From positions 70,396,895 to 70,460,894 of the forward strand of contig CM043944.1 of NCBI GenBank assembly GCA_014529385.2: a stretch of DNA of 64,000 bases. The letters run 5' to 3'. Under the pieces are notes generated by a model. The model searched no databases and was not told the origin of the DNA. It saw only the letters and a program-made list of their open reading frames with translations. This DNA comes from Adiantum capillus-veneris. Taxonomy: Eukaryota; Streptophyta; Polypodiopsida; Polypodiales; Pteridaceae. The translations under genes and the position numbers were made by a program. Positions 55,230-64,000 of this stretch are shown here, piece after piece. The first letter of the stretch is position 1; each line of letters starts with the position of its first letter.

Positions 55230-56470
55230 CACTAAAAATTAGGGTTAGGTTCATTCCGTAAGGCCGTAGCCGAGCACAGCATGGTCCATCAGCTCTTGGA
55301 CAGACTGTGTTTCTTTGGCGGCGATGGTAGTCCCAAGATAGCAATCGCACCGAATCTCCAAGGTCATCTGCTTGTGAAGAGACATCTATTGAGAGATGTC
55401 GAGAAATTTCAAGTTATGATCTGCTAGGGTTTCCATAGCAAGCATTTCAAGATACCCCACTCTGCCAGAAGTTGCACTCCGAAGGCAGATGGCAGAAACC
55501 ATATAACTTCGGGCAAAAATTTTCTTGAAAGCTTGCCAAGTACTTGGAGTATGCTGCTTGGTAGCTATAGACATCAACATCTGCATGGCACTGCTTCTGA
55601 GAAAAACAGTGACTTGAAACAAATCTGGATCCTTCTCTTGCATGGCTTATGCAAGAGAAATTTCAAGTTATGATCTGCTAGGGTTTCCATAGCAAGCATT
55701 TCAGGATACCCCACTCTGCCAGAAGTTGCACTCCGAAGGCAGATGGCAGAAACCATATAACTTCGGGCAAAAATTTTCTTGAAAGCTTGCCAAGTACTTG
55801 GAGTATGCTGCTTGGTAGCTATAGACATCAACATCTGCATGGCACTGCTTCTGAGAAAAACAGTGACTTGAAACAAATCTGGATCCTTCTCTTGCATGGC
55901 TTATGCAAGAGAAATTTCAAGTTATGATCTGCTAGGGTTTCCATAGCAAGCATTTCAGGATACCCCACTCTGCCAGAAGTTGCACTCCGAAGGCAGATGG
56001 CAGAAACCATATAACTTCGGGCAAAAATTTTCTTGAAAGCTTGCCAAGTACTCGGAGTATGCTGCTTGGTAGCTATAGACATCAACATCTGCATGGCACT
56101 GCTTCTGAGAAAAACAGTGACTTGAAACAAATCTGGATCCTTCTCTTGCATGGCTTATGCAAGAGAAATTTCAAGTTATGATCTGCTAGGGTTTCCATAG
56201 CAAGCATTTCAGGATACCCCACTCTGCCAGAAGTTGCACTCCGAAGGCAGATGGCAGAAACCATATAACTTCGGGCAAAAATTTTCTTGAAAGCTTGCCA
56301 AGTACTTGGAGTATGCTGCTTGGTAGCTATAGACATCAACATCTGCATGGCACTGCTTCTGAGAAAAACAGTGACTTGAAACAAATCTGGATCCTTCTCT
56401 TGCATGGCTTATGCCATGTAAGACATGAGCGGTGAAGACGGGAGCGCGCCCGATGCGCGATGAAGTAAGG
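55230..56470 (-). pseudogene. Gag-like region of LTR-4, amplified in tandem
   Basis: Each 254-bp unit encodes on the minus strand MQEKDPDLFQVTVFLRSSAM, then TPSTWQAFKKIFARSYMV and LRSATSGRVGYLEMLAMETL, which resembles the W..FK..F segment of retrotrans_gag capsid domains. After the last unit the frame goes on with MSLHKQMTLEIRCDCYLG. Because 254 is not a multiple of three, the frame breaks at every junction and the array cannot be read as one protein. Family assignment rests on the short capsid-like pattern only. Confidence 0.55.
55401..56414. repeat. Four tandem 254-bp units
   Basis: Units begin GAGAAATTTCAAGTTATGAT at 55401, 55655, 55909 and 56163, with exactly 254-bp spacing and near-identity (isolated differences such as CTCGG for CTTGG near 56050). 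The high identity shows recent expansion inside the element. Confidence 0.95.
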
Positions 56471-56560
56471 GTGGGAGTGGCTGATACCTCAAATATAATT
56501 CAATTCCAATAGCTCTGTCTGCTCTTTTGTAGGACCGGTATGCTTTCAGAAAAGCACACG

Positions 56561-56578
56561 CCTGATGCTCTGATACCA
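56561..56578 (-). promoter_or_regulatory. Primer-binding site of LTR-4, tRNA-iMet type
   Basis: On the minus strand TGGTATCAGAGCATCAGG lies one base from the LTR end (GTGACA). TGGTATCAGAGC is the usual plant initiator-Met priming sequence. Confidence 0.85.
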
Positions 56579-56579
56579 C

Positions 56580-57272
56580 TGTCACAAGGCAGGCACCACG
56601 TGCCAATAGAAAAGAACAGACTGAACAGACTTTTAGCACTTCAATAACAACTGTTCAATAACAACTGAACTGAGAGAGAGAGAGAGAGAGAGACGACACG
56701 CGACACGGAGTGGCGAAATTCCACCCCAGAGAGTATTGGCCCCAAACCTTGGCACCCCTTTCAGTATTTCTTTATATTACTGCTGATTCGCAAAGTACAA
56801 CAGCCGAGGAGCACCTCCTCTGCAATCTGCGCGCTGAAGAGTGCCAGAGAGGGCCCCCAAGGCTCATATTTAAAGGCCCAAAGCCTAAAAGCATCAAATA
56901 TGAAAAGCTGACCCCAAAAATTCACTTTCCTAAAATTTCGGGATTTCCCTAAAAATCCGCAGCGAATTCCGGGACGTCCGTACAGGTGCCACATCATCAT
57001 ATTTTGATGTGCAAAGTCTTTTGAGTGTGTTCTGCTTTATTTTTAATGCCTTTATGCCACTTGGGACCCCATCGAACGGGATCCCCATAAGTTGGTAGGA
57101 CTTCTTCTTCTGTTGCCTGTTCTTCTTAGGGTTTCTAGAATTAGGGTTTGCAGGTTTTAGGGTTAGGGTTTCAACAGTTAGGGTTTCTGGCAGAAATTAG
57201 GGTTAGGGTTTCTGCTCTCATCTGTAAGTTGGCTCCATTCTTTAGGCTTTGACACGTCAACAGTTTGTTACA
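56580..57272 (-). repeat. 5' LTR of LTR-4
   Basis: It reads TGTCACAAGGCAGG to AGTTTGTTACA (plus strand) and is almost identical to 53491-54185. The TATAAAG block is at 56755-56776 with one substitution. TTAGGGTTT motifs lie at 57126-57212. Confidence 0.92.
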
Positions 57273-60099
57273 CTCTCCTGACTTCCAGTACAGTGTCTCT
57301 CAGACACCACGGAGGATTGCACACACACGGTATACTTTCACACCAGAGACAGATTCAGTTTATGTGGAAGAGATTTACAGACGGATGGGGGCAGCCGAGC
57401 CTGTATATACAGTGGAGTCTCGAGATCACCACTTTATTGACGGAGATCTTGCATGGGGCAGCAGCAAAGGCATACCCACACACTCAACCAGATCAGAGAA
57501 GACGTTCTGGGAACATGCCTCAGAATAGTTGGTATGATGAGGAGTGCAGAGAGATGAGAGTTCAGATTCAGAGCGAGCTTATACTTGGAGTCATTACATA
57601 TAGACACTCTCGGATTGCCCTTCGACGTTTAGTGCGACGGAAGAAGCGGGCCTTTTTAGCCCAGATGGAACGTGATTTGTATCAGCTCTTTTTGAGCCGA
57701 GATTCAGGTGAAGCCTGGCGTCTCTTCCATGAGCACTCACCTCCTCCAGTGATTACCTCTCCCGAGATTTGGGGTCAATATGCAGCATCATTATATACAG
57801 TACCTGGGCAACCACCATTACCAGACCCTCTAGAGCCATGTCCAACCACTAGTACCTTCTTTACCACTAAGATGGTGAAGAACGCCATTGGCAAGATGAG
57901 GACTAGGAGAGCATATGATCATGATGGTTTGGTGGCAGAGCACTTGATACATGCTAGAGATTTACTGTCAGAGGTTCTTGCGCGGTTGTTTAACCGTGTC
58001 ATGTGTGAGGGACTACCCGAGTCCTGGAGATTATCTACTATTGTACCTCTTTTCAAGGAAGGGGACCCCACGGTACCAAGGAACTACCATACTATTATGA
58101 TAGGGCACACATTGGCACGGCTGTATGCATCCATTCTTGAACAGCAACTGAGTAAATGGGCAGAAAATGAGGGCATACGAGCAGCAGGGCAGGCTGGATT
58201 CAGGAGGGGTTTCTCCACTTTGGACCATATTCTTACACTCAGAGCCATTATTGAGGAGGGTCGGGCACATGGGAGACGGATGTATTGTTGCTTTGTGGAC
58301 TTTCGCAAGGCATTTGACACAGTGCCGAGGGCCAGATTGATGCACAGGCTACTGAAGTTGGGAGTACCCACAGAGATCATATGGGGGATCATGGCTTTAT
58401 ATGGCTCAGTGACCGGCCAGGTACGCACTCCTGAGGGGATTTCTGACATTGTTCATTCCACTATTGGAGTGAAACAGGGGTGTCCTTTGTCCCCTACACT
58501 TTTTGGTATGTATGTAGATGAGGTCTCTGACTACATTGACAGAGAGGGTGACAGAGGCGCTCAGCTGGCAGGGACATGGATCCCTTTATTATTATATGCT
58601 GATGATATTGTGTTAATGTCAGAGTCGCCAGAGGGCATGCAAAGACATTTGGATGCATTGCACAACTTTGCAGAGGATAGTGGACTGTCTGTGAACCTTG
58701 GTAAAACCAAGGTTATGGTGTTTAACACCACACCACAGTGGGTCAAGAGATTGGCACCTACACTCGTATATGACCAGGACACTGTGTAGTACACAGATGA
58801 ATATACATATCTGGGGGTGGTATTCACGGGACCGAGGTTTACCCTGAGGAGAGCAACAGAGACTAGACTATCCAGAGCCTATGCGGCATTAGGAGGGCTA
58901 GAGAGGATGTGTTCGCAGGTTCAGTTTCAAGAACCACGAACAAAACTATGGCTCTTTGATACTTTGGTTGCTTCAGCTATGCTTTATGGGGTCCAAGTTT
59001 GGGGACCATCTGTGAATCATGACAGTTGGAGGAACATGGAGAGACCCTTGGTATTTATGATATCCCGGATGATTAGAGCCAAGGCTTCTGTACCACATGC
59101 GATTATTCGAGCGGAGGTAGCCACCCCTCCTATAGAGATTGAGGCTCTTACCAGATCAGTGTCCTTTATGCACAGTCTATGGGATACACATAGAGGTAGA
59201 TATACTAGACTGGCTCTTGAGTCCTCTTTTAGACAGTTAGCGATGCAGGGAGATGCATCATGTTGGTATGCACAGATGACCTCATGGTTTCAGAGGCATG
59301 GTCTCAGCATGGATAGATTGCCTCCCTTTCAGTATTCCCTGGATGCACCCTCCCTGCCAGTCACACGGACGGAGATCACTAGACTCATTCGTCAAGATCT
59401 TATACAGTTGGACACCAAGAGGACATAGGTAGAGCCGATACAGGAGTTGGGCACGAAGATGGCTTTCTACAAAGATCACCTTCTCCAACTTTCAGGGGAT
59501 GGGTTTGTGACTCGTCCGAACTACATGGACACTCATTTATCTCATGGTCTGCGATGTGCTATTGGTCAGATTCGCACATCCTCACACCAGCTGGAGATTG
59601 AGACGGGTAGATTCAGAGGGATACCACCAGAGTCTAGGATATGTCAACTATGCGGCAGAGAGCCAGAGACAGAGCTACACTACATATGCCATTGCACTGT
59701 GTATTATGAGATACGAGGGCGCTTCCATTGCTTATTCAGGGAGGGTTTTGGACCCCTAGATAGAGTCATGAGGTATCAGGATCAGAGATGCCTTGGCTTA
59801 TATCTACTTGAGCTACACCGACATAGAGACAGTCTGTTGGGGAGACATGGAGTACGACAGTCGCAGAGACAGATCACAGATTTCTTTGGATCGAGGGAGC
59901 CAAGAGACCAACCACCAGCACAGGGTTGTACCCGCATTCATACCAGAGGCACCCTCATTGATAGGGCGATTGAGCTCGGGAGATCGAGACGACCACGACC
60001 GAGACACACGAGCACACTACATCGACGGAGACTCCAGCAGAGGATCAGAGGCATTCTAGCACGACACCCAGATTGTCATTGAGGGCCTATTCTACATTT

Positions 60100-60555
60100 T
60101 CACATTTCACATTTCACACTTCATTTCAGTTTTCATTTTTACTTTCAGTACTTTTTGTACTTGTACTTCAGACATTGTATTAGATGTGATCACCACTTTG
60201 TATCTGATGGTCTCATAGGTCATTTTGGCCTTTTGAAGACGTTAATATATCATTTCATTTCTCTTTCTCTCTCTCTCTCTCTCTTTGACCGGTGTAGGGT
60301 TAAGTAGGCAGTACGCGCAGGTCTGAGGAGTGAGCAGTACAGCAGTAAGAGCAGCATAGCAAGCAGACAAAGAAGCACACACAGCACTTTGTAGCAGCAC
60401 ATTTCACATTTCACACTTCATTTCAGTTTTCATTTTTACTTTCAGTACTTTTTGTACTTGTACTTCAGACATTGTATTAGATGTGATCACCACTTTGTAT
60501 CTGATGGTCTCATAGGTCATTTTGGCCTTTTGAAGACGTTAATATATCATTTCAT

Positions 60556-60614
<59 letters not shown>

Positions 60615-60727
60615 ACCGGTGTAGGGTTAAGTAGGCAGTACGCGCAGGTCTGAGGAGTGAGCAGTACAGCAGTAAGAGCAGCATAGCAAGCAGTCAAAGA
60701 AGCACACACAGCACTTTGTAGCAGCAC
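60100..60727 (+). repeat. Tandem duplication of the LINE-A8 3' end plus flank
   Basis: The block from TTTCACATTTCACACTTC through the 3' UTR, CT tail and TTTGACCGGTGTAGGGTTAA...TTTGTAGCAGCAC occurs twice in a row (about 60100-60400 and 60400-60727). The second copy has a longer CT run (60560-60611). The non-LINE flank is copied too, so this is a segmental tandem duplication, not a second insertion. Confidence 0.85.
60217..60231 (+). promoter_or_regulatory. Conserved 3'-UTR hairpin of LINE-A (A8)
   Basis: AGGTCA-TTT-TGGCCT pairs as in A3 with a different loop base, so the stem but not the loop is conserved between copies. Confidence 0.5.
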
Positions 60728-60939
60728 AAAGAAAAGCTGCCCAGCGGCAGGGCAAGAAATGCAGAGAACAGCGATTCGCTACACACACACACAGACCTGC
60801 TGGCTGCCCATCACTGTAGAGGGTGATAGCTCGGGGCAGGCAACCACAGTAGGATAGGCGAGCGTGCAGAGGTAGCAGGGCACGGGCGCACAGGGTTGAA
60901 GGTCGAGCGGGGACTCGTGCAGAGCACACAGGGCTGAGG

Positions 60940-60942
<3 letters not shown>
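60728..60942. other. Unassigned stretch before LINE-A9
   Basis: No gene seen. Mixed sequence with a short CA run (60781-60792), ending in the TC tract where A9 begins. Confidence 0.5.

Positions 60943-61008
<66 letters not shown>
60943..61008 (+). repeat. (CT)33 microsatellite abutting LINE-A9
   Basis: A pure CT run stops exactly at the first bases of the LINE-A9 5' region (ACGCGTAGAAGG). It is either the pre-existing target or the tail of a vanished copy. Confidence 0.85.
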
Positions 61009-61010
<2 letters not shown>

Positions 61011-61080
61011 GCGTAGAAGGACTTCCTACGCGTAGCAAGTCCCCGACACCCCTCCTTTACCTACGCGTAGAAGGACTTCC
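61007..61080 (+). promoter_or_regulatory. Three CTACGCGTAG palindromes at the LINE-A9 5' end
   Basis: The 10-bp perfect palindrome lies at 61007-61016, 61026-61035 and 61061-61070; two are followed by AAGGACTTCC. ACGCGT is a core of plant CGCG-box and cell-cycle type elements. Its place at the element start suggests part of an internal promoter; function is inferred. An AT-rich TTTAAAGTTT region (61088-61180) follows. Confidence 0.5.
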
Positions 61081-61235
61081 CATTTCCTACGTTAAAGTTT
61101 AAAGTTTTTTAAGCTTTGAAATAAACTTTTAAAGTTTAAAGGTTTTTTTAAGCTTTAAAAAAATAAACTCTTGAGTTTGCCTTATTCTCAGTCCCTCACC
61201 CTAGTACCCTACCCCACATTTGTGGGGCGGGTTCG

Positions 61236-62396
61236 ATGGATCCGCCTACGGAAGGGGAAGGGCCGGGTGTAGATAGCTACACCACCCCAAAAAAAACGAC
61301 GACTACTTTCAAACGGAGAAACGGAGATACTGTGCTATCTCCAAGATCCTTACCAGTTGGGAAAACCTCCAGGATACATGATGAGCTACTGATGGAGAAG
61401 GTCCAGGTGATGCTCAAATCAGAGCTAAACTATATGAGGGATGAAATCAGGAAGGAAATGCACGCGAACGCTGAGAGCTACAGGACCTCCATGTATGGAG
61501 ACATGATGAGAGAACTAAGGAGAGAGATCCGGGGGGTACAGAATGAGGAAATTCAGATCGTGAAAACGGAATTACGAAACCTAATCAAGGCCGAAGCAAA
61601 TGTAACAAAATGCGTTATGCAAAAGAAACTCGATGAGGCAGTAGCAAGTTTTGAAGCATGGAGAACAAATATGGAAAAGCACATGGGGGAAAGAGATGCA
61701 ATAATCGAGGAGCTAAAAGGAGAACTTGCGGCTTGCAAATCTGCAACTAAGGAGAAGGGAGACGACCAACCTTCGGTGTTGAAGGAGCTCGAGGACGTGA
61801 AGGATCAGATGAAAGCTCTACGGGAAGGAGATGAACAAAAATCGAAAACGGCATCTACATGGGCGGAACATCTTGTTAAGACACAAGAAAAGGTTGAGGA
61901 AGAAGAGAAATGGATTGAGGATGCGAAGAAAGGGAAGGCCCAAATGCCTGAGACCACACCTACCTCCACCATTATTGATATGACCATTGAGGAAGAGCAG
62001 AAAAGGAAGAATCGGGCTCTGCATGTGCGGGTCATAGGAGTCAAAGACAAAGAGAATGTAGATGAAGAAGTGAGGGAACTGCTACAACGCATGGGCATCA
62101 CAGAGCCTACTCACACAAGTGCATGGAGAGTGGGCAAGAAAGGAATCGACGAGAAGGGAAACGTAAAGGATAGGGCACTTATTCTTCGCTTCCCGAATAT
62201 AGAAATAAGGAAAGAATTTCTAAAGAAGAGGCCAACTCTTAAGAAAACCGGTATTTTCCTGGGAGATGACCTTACATTGGCACAAGTGGCACACATGCAA
62301 GAGTTGATGCCAGAGATCAGGGCAGCAAGAGAAAAGGGGAAAATCTCCTTTTATAGAGGAGGGAAAGTAGTGGTTCTGGAAAAGCGCTCATCATGA
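61236..62396 (+). CDS. LINE-A9 ORF1: coiled-coil and RRM-like RNA-binding protein
   Basis: An intact 386-codon frame from ATG 61236 (MDPPTEGEGPG) to TGA 62394. Residues ~50-235 are charged and helical, a likely coiled coil. Residues ~260-340 look like an RRM (RALHVRVIGVKDKENVDEEV, RALILRFPNIEIRKEFL), and the C-terminus (GIFLGDDLTLAQVAHMQELM, KISFYRGGKVVVLEK) resembles the C-terminal domain of animal and algal L1 ORF1 proteins. No CCHC knuckle is present, unlike LINE-B1 ORF1. Such proteins trimerise and coat element RNA. It is complete, hence either young or under constraint. Confidence 0.85.
   Translation: MDPPTEGEGPGVDSYTTPKKTTTTFKRRNGDTVLSPRSLPVGKTSRIHDELLMEKVQVMLKSELNYMRDEIRKEMHANAESYRTSMYGDMMRELRREIRGVQNEEIQIVKTELRNLIKAEANVTKCVMQKKLDEAVASFEAWRTNMEKHMGERDAIIEELKGELAACKSATKEKGDDQPSVLKELEDVKDQMKALREGDEQKSKTASTWAEHLVKTQEKVEEEEKWIEDAKKGKAQMPETTPTSTIIDMTIEEEQKRKNRALHVRVIGVKDKENVDEEVRELLQRMGITEPTHTSAWRVGKKGIDEKGNVKDRALILRFPNIEIRKEFLKKRPTLKKTGIFLGDDLTLAQVAHMQELMPEIRAAREKGKISFYRGGKVVVLEKRSS
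62394..62396 (+). promoter_or_regulatory. UGA-CGG stop between LINE-A9 ORF1 and ORF2
   Basis: TCATCATGACGGTGCGAG: the ORF1 stop is UGA followed by CGG, and the ORF2 frame continues in register. In plant RNA viruses UGA-CGG is a known leaky stop context. The same 14 bases TGACGGTGCGAGAC are present at the A3 and A8 junctions. Confidence 0.6.
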
Positions 62397-64000
62397 CGGT
62401 GCGAGACCTATGGGGCGACGCTCCGGATAGCGGCGTGGAATTGTAATGGATCATATAGACTAGATGTAGGTGCCTTTGAAGACAACTTTAGGGACAGAGA
62501 CATAGTTTTCTACTCAGAGACACACCAGATACCGGGACAGCTTATGCCACATGTGAAGGGGTATTTATGGGAAACAGCTGGTCGACCAGACAAGAGATCT
62601 CTGCGAGGTAGCCAGGGTTCAAGAGGAGTAGCTATCTTATTTAAAGAGGAGCTGAAACCACTACTACAGATTATCAGGAAAGATGAACAAGCAAGGTATA
62701 TGTGGGTGAGAATGAGAGCCGAGACAGGTAGATTTCTATATATCACTATATGCTACTTCCCTCCAAGTACATCAGTCTATCCTCACCTAAAGGACAGTCC
62801 CCTTTCTCCATATTGAATAATGACATATGGGAGTTCTCTAGAGATGGAGACATCGTTCTCTTAGGAGACTTTAATGCCAAAACGGCCAACTCTCAAGCAG
62901 TATTCTATGATACTTATGAGGAAAATGCTCAAAGAAGTGGAGTTATCACAGGAGGGGCTTACTAGAAACTCACAAGATAAAGAACACATTGAATATGGGA
63001 GACATCTCATGGAAATGGCAACTACACATGGTTTGGCCATACTTAATGGTCTAGAGAATTTCCCTTTATCTGGGGGATTCACATGCTTCCCGCACAGGCA
63101 TGGGGCCAGTACAGTGGATTATGTCATGACTTCACCAAGCTTTATTTTTAGTATCGAGGACTTTAAGGTGGGACCCAGACCGGTTGGGATTGCAGTGGAT
63201 CATGCTCTCTTGACCTTATCAATCTCCTTCCAATACAATGCCTCTCAAGTACAAAGGAAGAAGACTGATTCAGTCTATGTGGAAAAGATCTACAACAGGA
63301 TGTGGGCAGCCGAGCCAGTATATACTGTAGAGGAGATTACTTCTCAGCTAACAGAGATACTACATGGAGCAGCACAAGAGGCATACCCACATACTCAGCC
63401 TGATCAAAAGAGAGGATCTGGGAACATGCCTCAAAACAGTTGGTACAACGAGGAATGCAGAGAGACGAGAACCCAGGTCCAAAAAGAGCTTACACTTGGG
63501 ATTATCACATATAAGCAGTCTCAGATTGCTCTTTGGCATATAGTACGTCGCAAGAAAAGGGAATTTTTAGCCAAACTGGAGAAGGATTTATATCAGCTCT
63601 TCTTGAGTCAGGACTCACATGAGGCCTGGCGTTTATTTCACGAGCACTCATCGCCTCCGACAATTACTTCTCCTAAGATTTGGGGTCAATATGTAACATC
63701 ATTATATACAGTATCTGGACAGCCTCCATTACCAGATCCGCTCGAGCCATTCCCTGCTACTAGTATTTTCTTTACTACGGAAATGGTGGAAAAAGCCAGT
63801 GATAAGATGAAGACAAGAAGAGCATATGATCGTGAGGGTTTAGTAGCAGAACATTTGATCCATGCAAGGGATCTACTTTCAGAAGTCCTTGCTTGTCTGT
63901 TTAATCGGGTCATGTGTGAAGGATTACCTGAATCTTGGAAATTATCTACTATCGTACCTATTTTCAAGTCAGGGGATCCTATGATACCCGGGAACTACCG
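62397..64000 (+). pseudogene. LINE-A9 ORF2 (partial): endonuclease and start of RT
   Basis: It follows ORF1 in the same frame after the TGA. The ATG used in A3 and A8 is ATA here (62427-62429). Endonuclease: AAWNCNGS-like AWNCNGSYRLD, SETHQ, MRAETGRFLYITICYFPPS; a 1-base deletion near 62775 and a 1-base insertion near 62925 shift the frame and then restore it (GDFNAKTANSQ lies between). From about 62970 to the window end the frame is open: DYVMTSPSFIF, VDHALLTL, NSWYNEECRE, AYDREGLVAEHL and GDPMIPGNYR. The catalytic YADD lies outside the window. Confidence 0.85.

Larger units (their letters stand above)
53491..57272 (-). mobile_element. LTR-4: non-autonomous LTR retrotransposon with tRNA-iMet primer site
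   Basis: Two LTRs of 695 and 693 bp (53491-54185 and 56580-57272), differing at roughly 15 positions, flank a 2.4-kb interior. TSD CTCTC (53486-53490, 57273-57277). The primer-binding site beside the right LTR and the polypurine tract beside the left LTR set the orientation as minus. The interior has only Gag-like fragments, tandemly repeated, so pol must come from elsewhere. Confidence 0.92.
52708..60082 (+). pseudogene. LINE-A8 ORF2, interrupted by LTR-4
   Basis: ATG at 52708 (MAAWNCNGSYRLDVGAFEDS). If LTR-4 and one TSD are skipped, one frame continues to 60082 with only three nonsense codons: TAA 53059, TAG 58787, TAG 59426. Endonuclease: SETHQ, GDFNARTANSQT, DYVMTSPSFIS, VDHAL. RT: AYDHDGLVAEHL, GQAGFRRGFSTLDH, FVDFRKAFDTVPRARL, GVKQGCPLSPTLFG, YADD. 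C-terminus: CQLCGREPETELHYICHC and a basic end. It is one of the youngest copies here, and A4 is closely related to its 3' part. Confidence 0.9.
52634..60285 (+). mobile_element. LINE-A8: ORF2-complete copy split by LTR-4
   Basis: The start lies in the A7 TC tail; the first bases (ACAGAGGAGGGAAAGTAG) are the last ~45 bases of ORF1. ORF2 is interrupted at 53490/57273 by LTR-4 with CTCTC duplications. The 3' UTR ends GTCTCATAGGTCATTTTGG, GACGTTAATATATCATTTC and a (CT)n tail at 60261-60284. Confidence 0.9.
61009..64000 (+). mobile_element. LINE-A9: copy with 5' UTR, ORF1 and partial ORF2
   Basis: The only LINE-A here with ORF1. The 5' region (61009-61235) is followed by ORF1 (61236-62396), a UGA-CGG junction and ORF2 running off the window in the RT domain. 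It starts at a (CT)n tract. Confidence 0.9.

Noticed and set aside
55401-56414. CRISPR-like array
   Set aside because: Units are 254 bp and contiguous without unique spacers, in a plant LTR element; it is an ordinary tandem repeat.

Overview
The window is eukaryotic, from a land plant with a large, repeat-packed genome. The evidence is a spliced gene with GT-AG introns, a chromodomain Ty3/gypsy element, plant-type L1 LINEs, and LTR elements primed by tRNA-Glu, tRNA-Arg and tRNA-iMet-like sites. The only host gene I can recognise is IFT144 (WDR19), an intraflagellar-transport-A subunit. A plant-type repeat landscape together with a ciliary gene points to a lineage with flagellated sperm: fern, lycophyte, bryophyte, cycad or Ginkgo. 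The very long introns favour a homosporous fern or similar, but that is inference.

Host gene: nine IFT144 exons lie on the minus strand in two clusters, 45786-45131 (four exons; the first is tentative) and 5921-4655 (five exons). All are multiples of three and join in phase 0. A single 39.2-kb intron (5922-45130) separates the clusters and holds most of the mobile DNA here. Earlier exons must lie beyond 64000 and later ones before position 1.

Mobile DNA by region: 1-3320 is a truncated gag-protease LTR element (LTR-1, minus) inserted in a LINE ORF1 remnant (LINE-C, 3321-4225). 6376-8152 is a 5'-truncated LINE-B (B2, minus). 8153-22536 is a head-to-tail run of LINE-A copies A1, A2 and A3 (plus), with gag-protease element LTR-2 (8213-13299) inserted in A1 and a 640-bp pyrimidine tract between A2 and A3. 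23117-29929 is LINE-B1 (minus) with a target-site duplication. 29986-39969 is a chromovirus (minus) with 5-bp TGTTA duplications; its right LTR carries LINE-A4 and an hAT-type MITE. 39975-44915 holds two LTR-2 relatives in opposite orientation. 45864-64000 is a second head-to-tail LINE-A run (A5-A9, plus); A8 is split by the non-autonomous LTR-4 (53491-57272, minus), and A9 keeps an intact ORF1.

The most interesting system is LINE-A. It has an L1-like ORF1 (coiled coil plus RRM-like region, no zinc knuckle), then a UGA-CGG stop followed in the same frame by an endonuclease-RT ORF2, a conserved 3'-UTR hairpin and a (TC)n tail. Several copies start directly in (TC)n tracts. One insertion can be compared with its empty site in the sister LTR, and that site is a (GA/TC)n tract. 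Together these suggest a microsatellite-targeted retrotransposon that chains onto its own tails and may express ORF2 by stop-codon readthrough or reinitiation. No RNA genes, CRISPR arrays or prokaryotic operons were seen.
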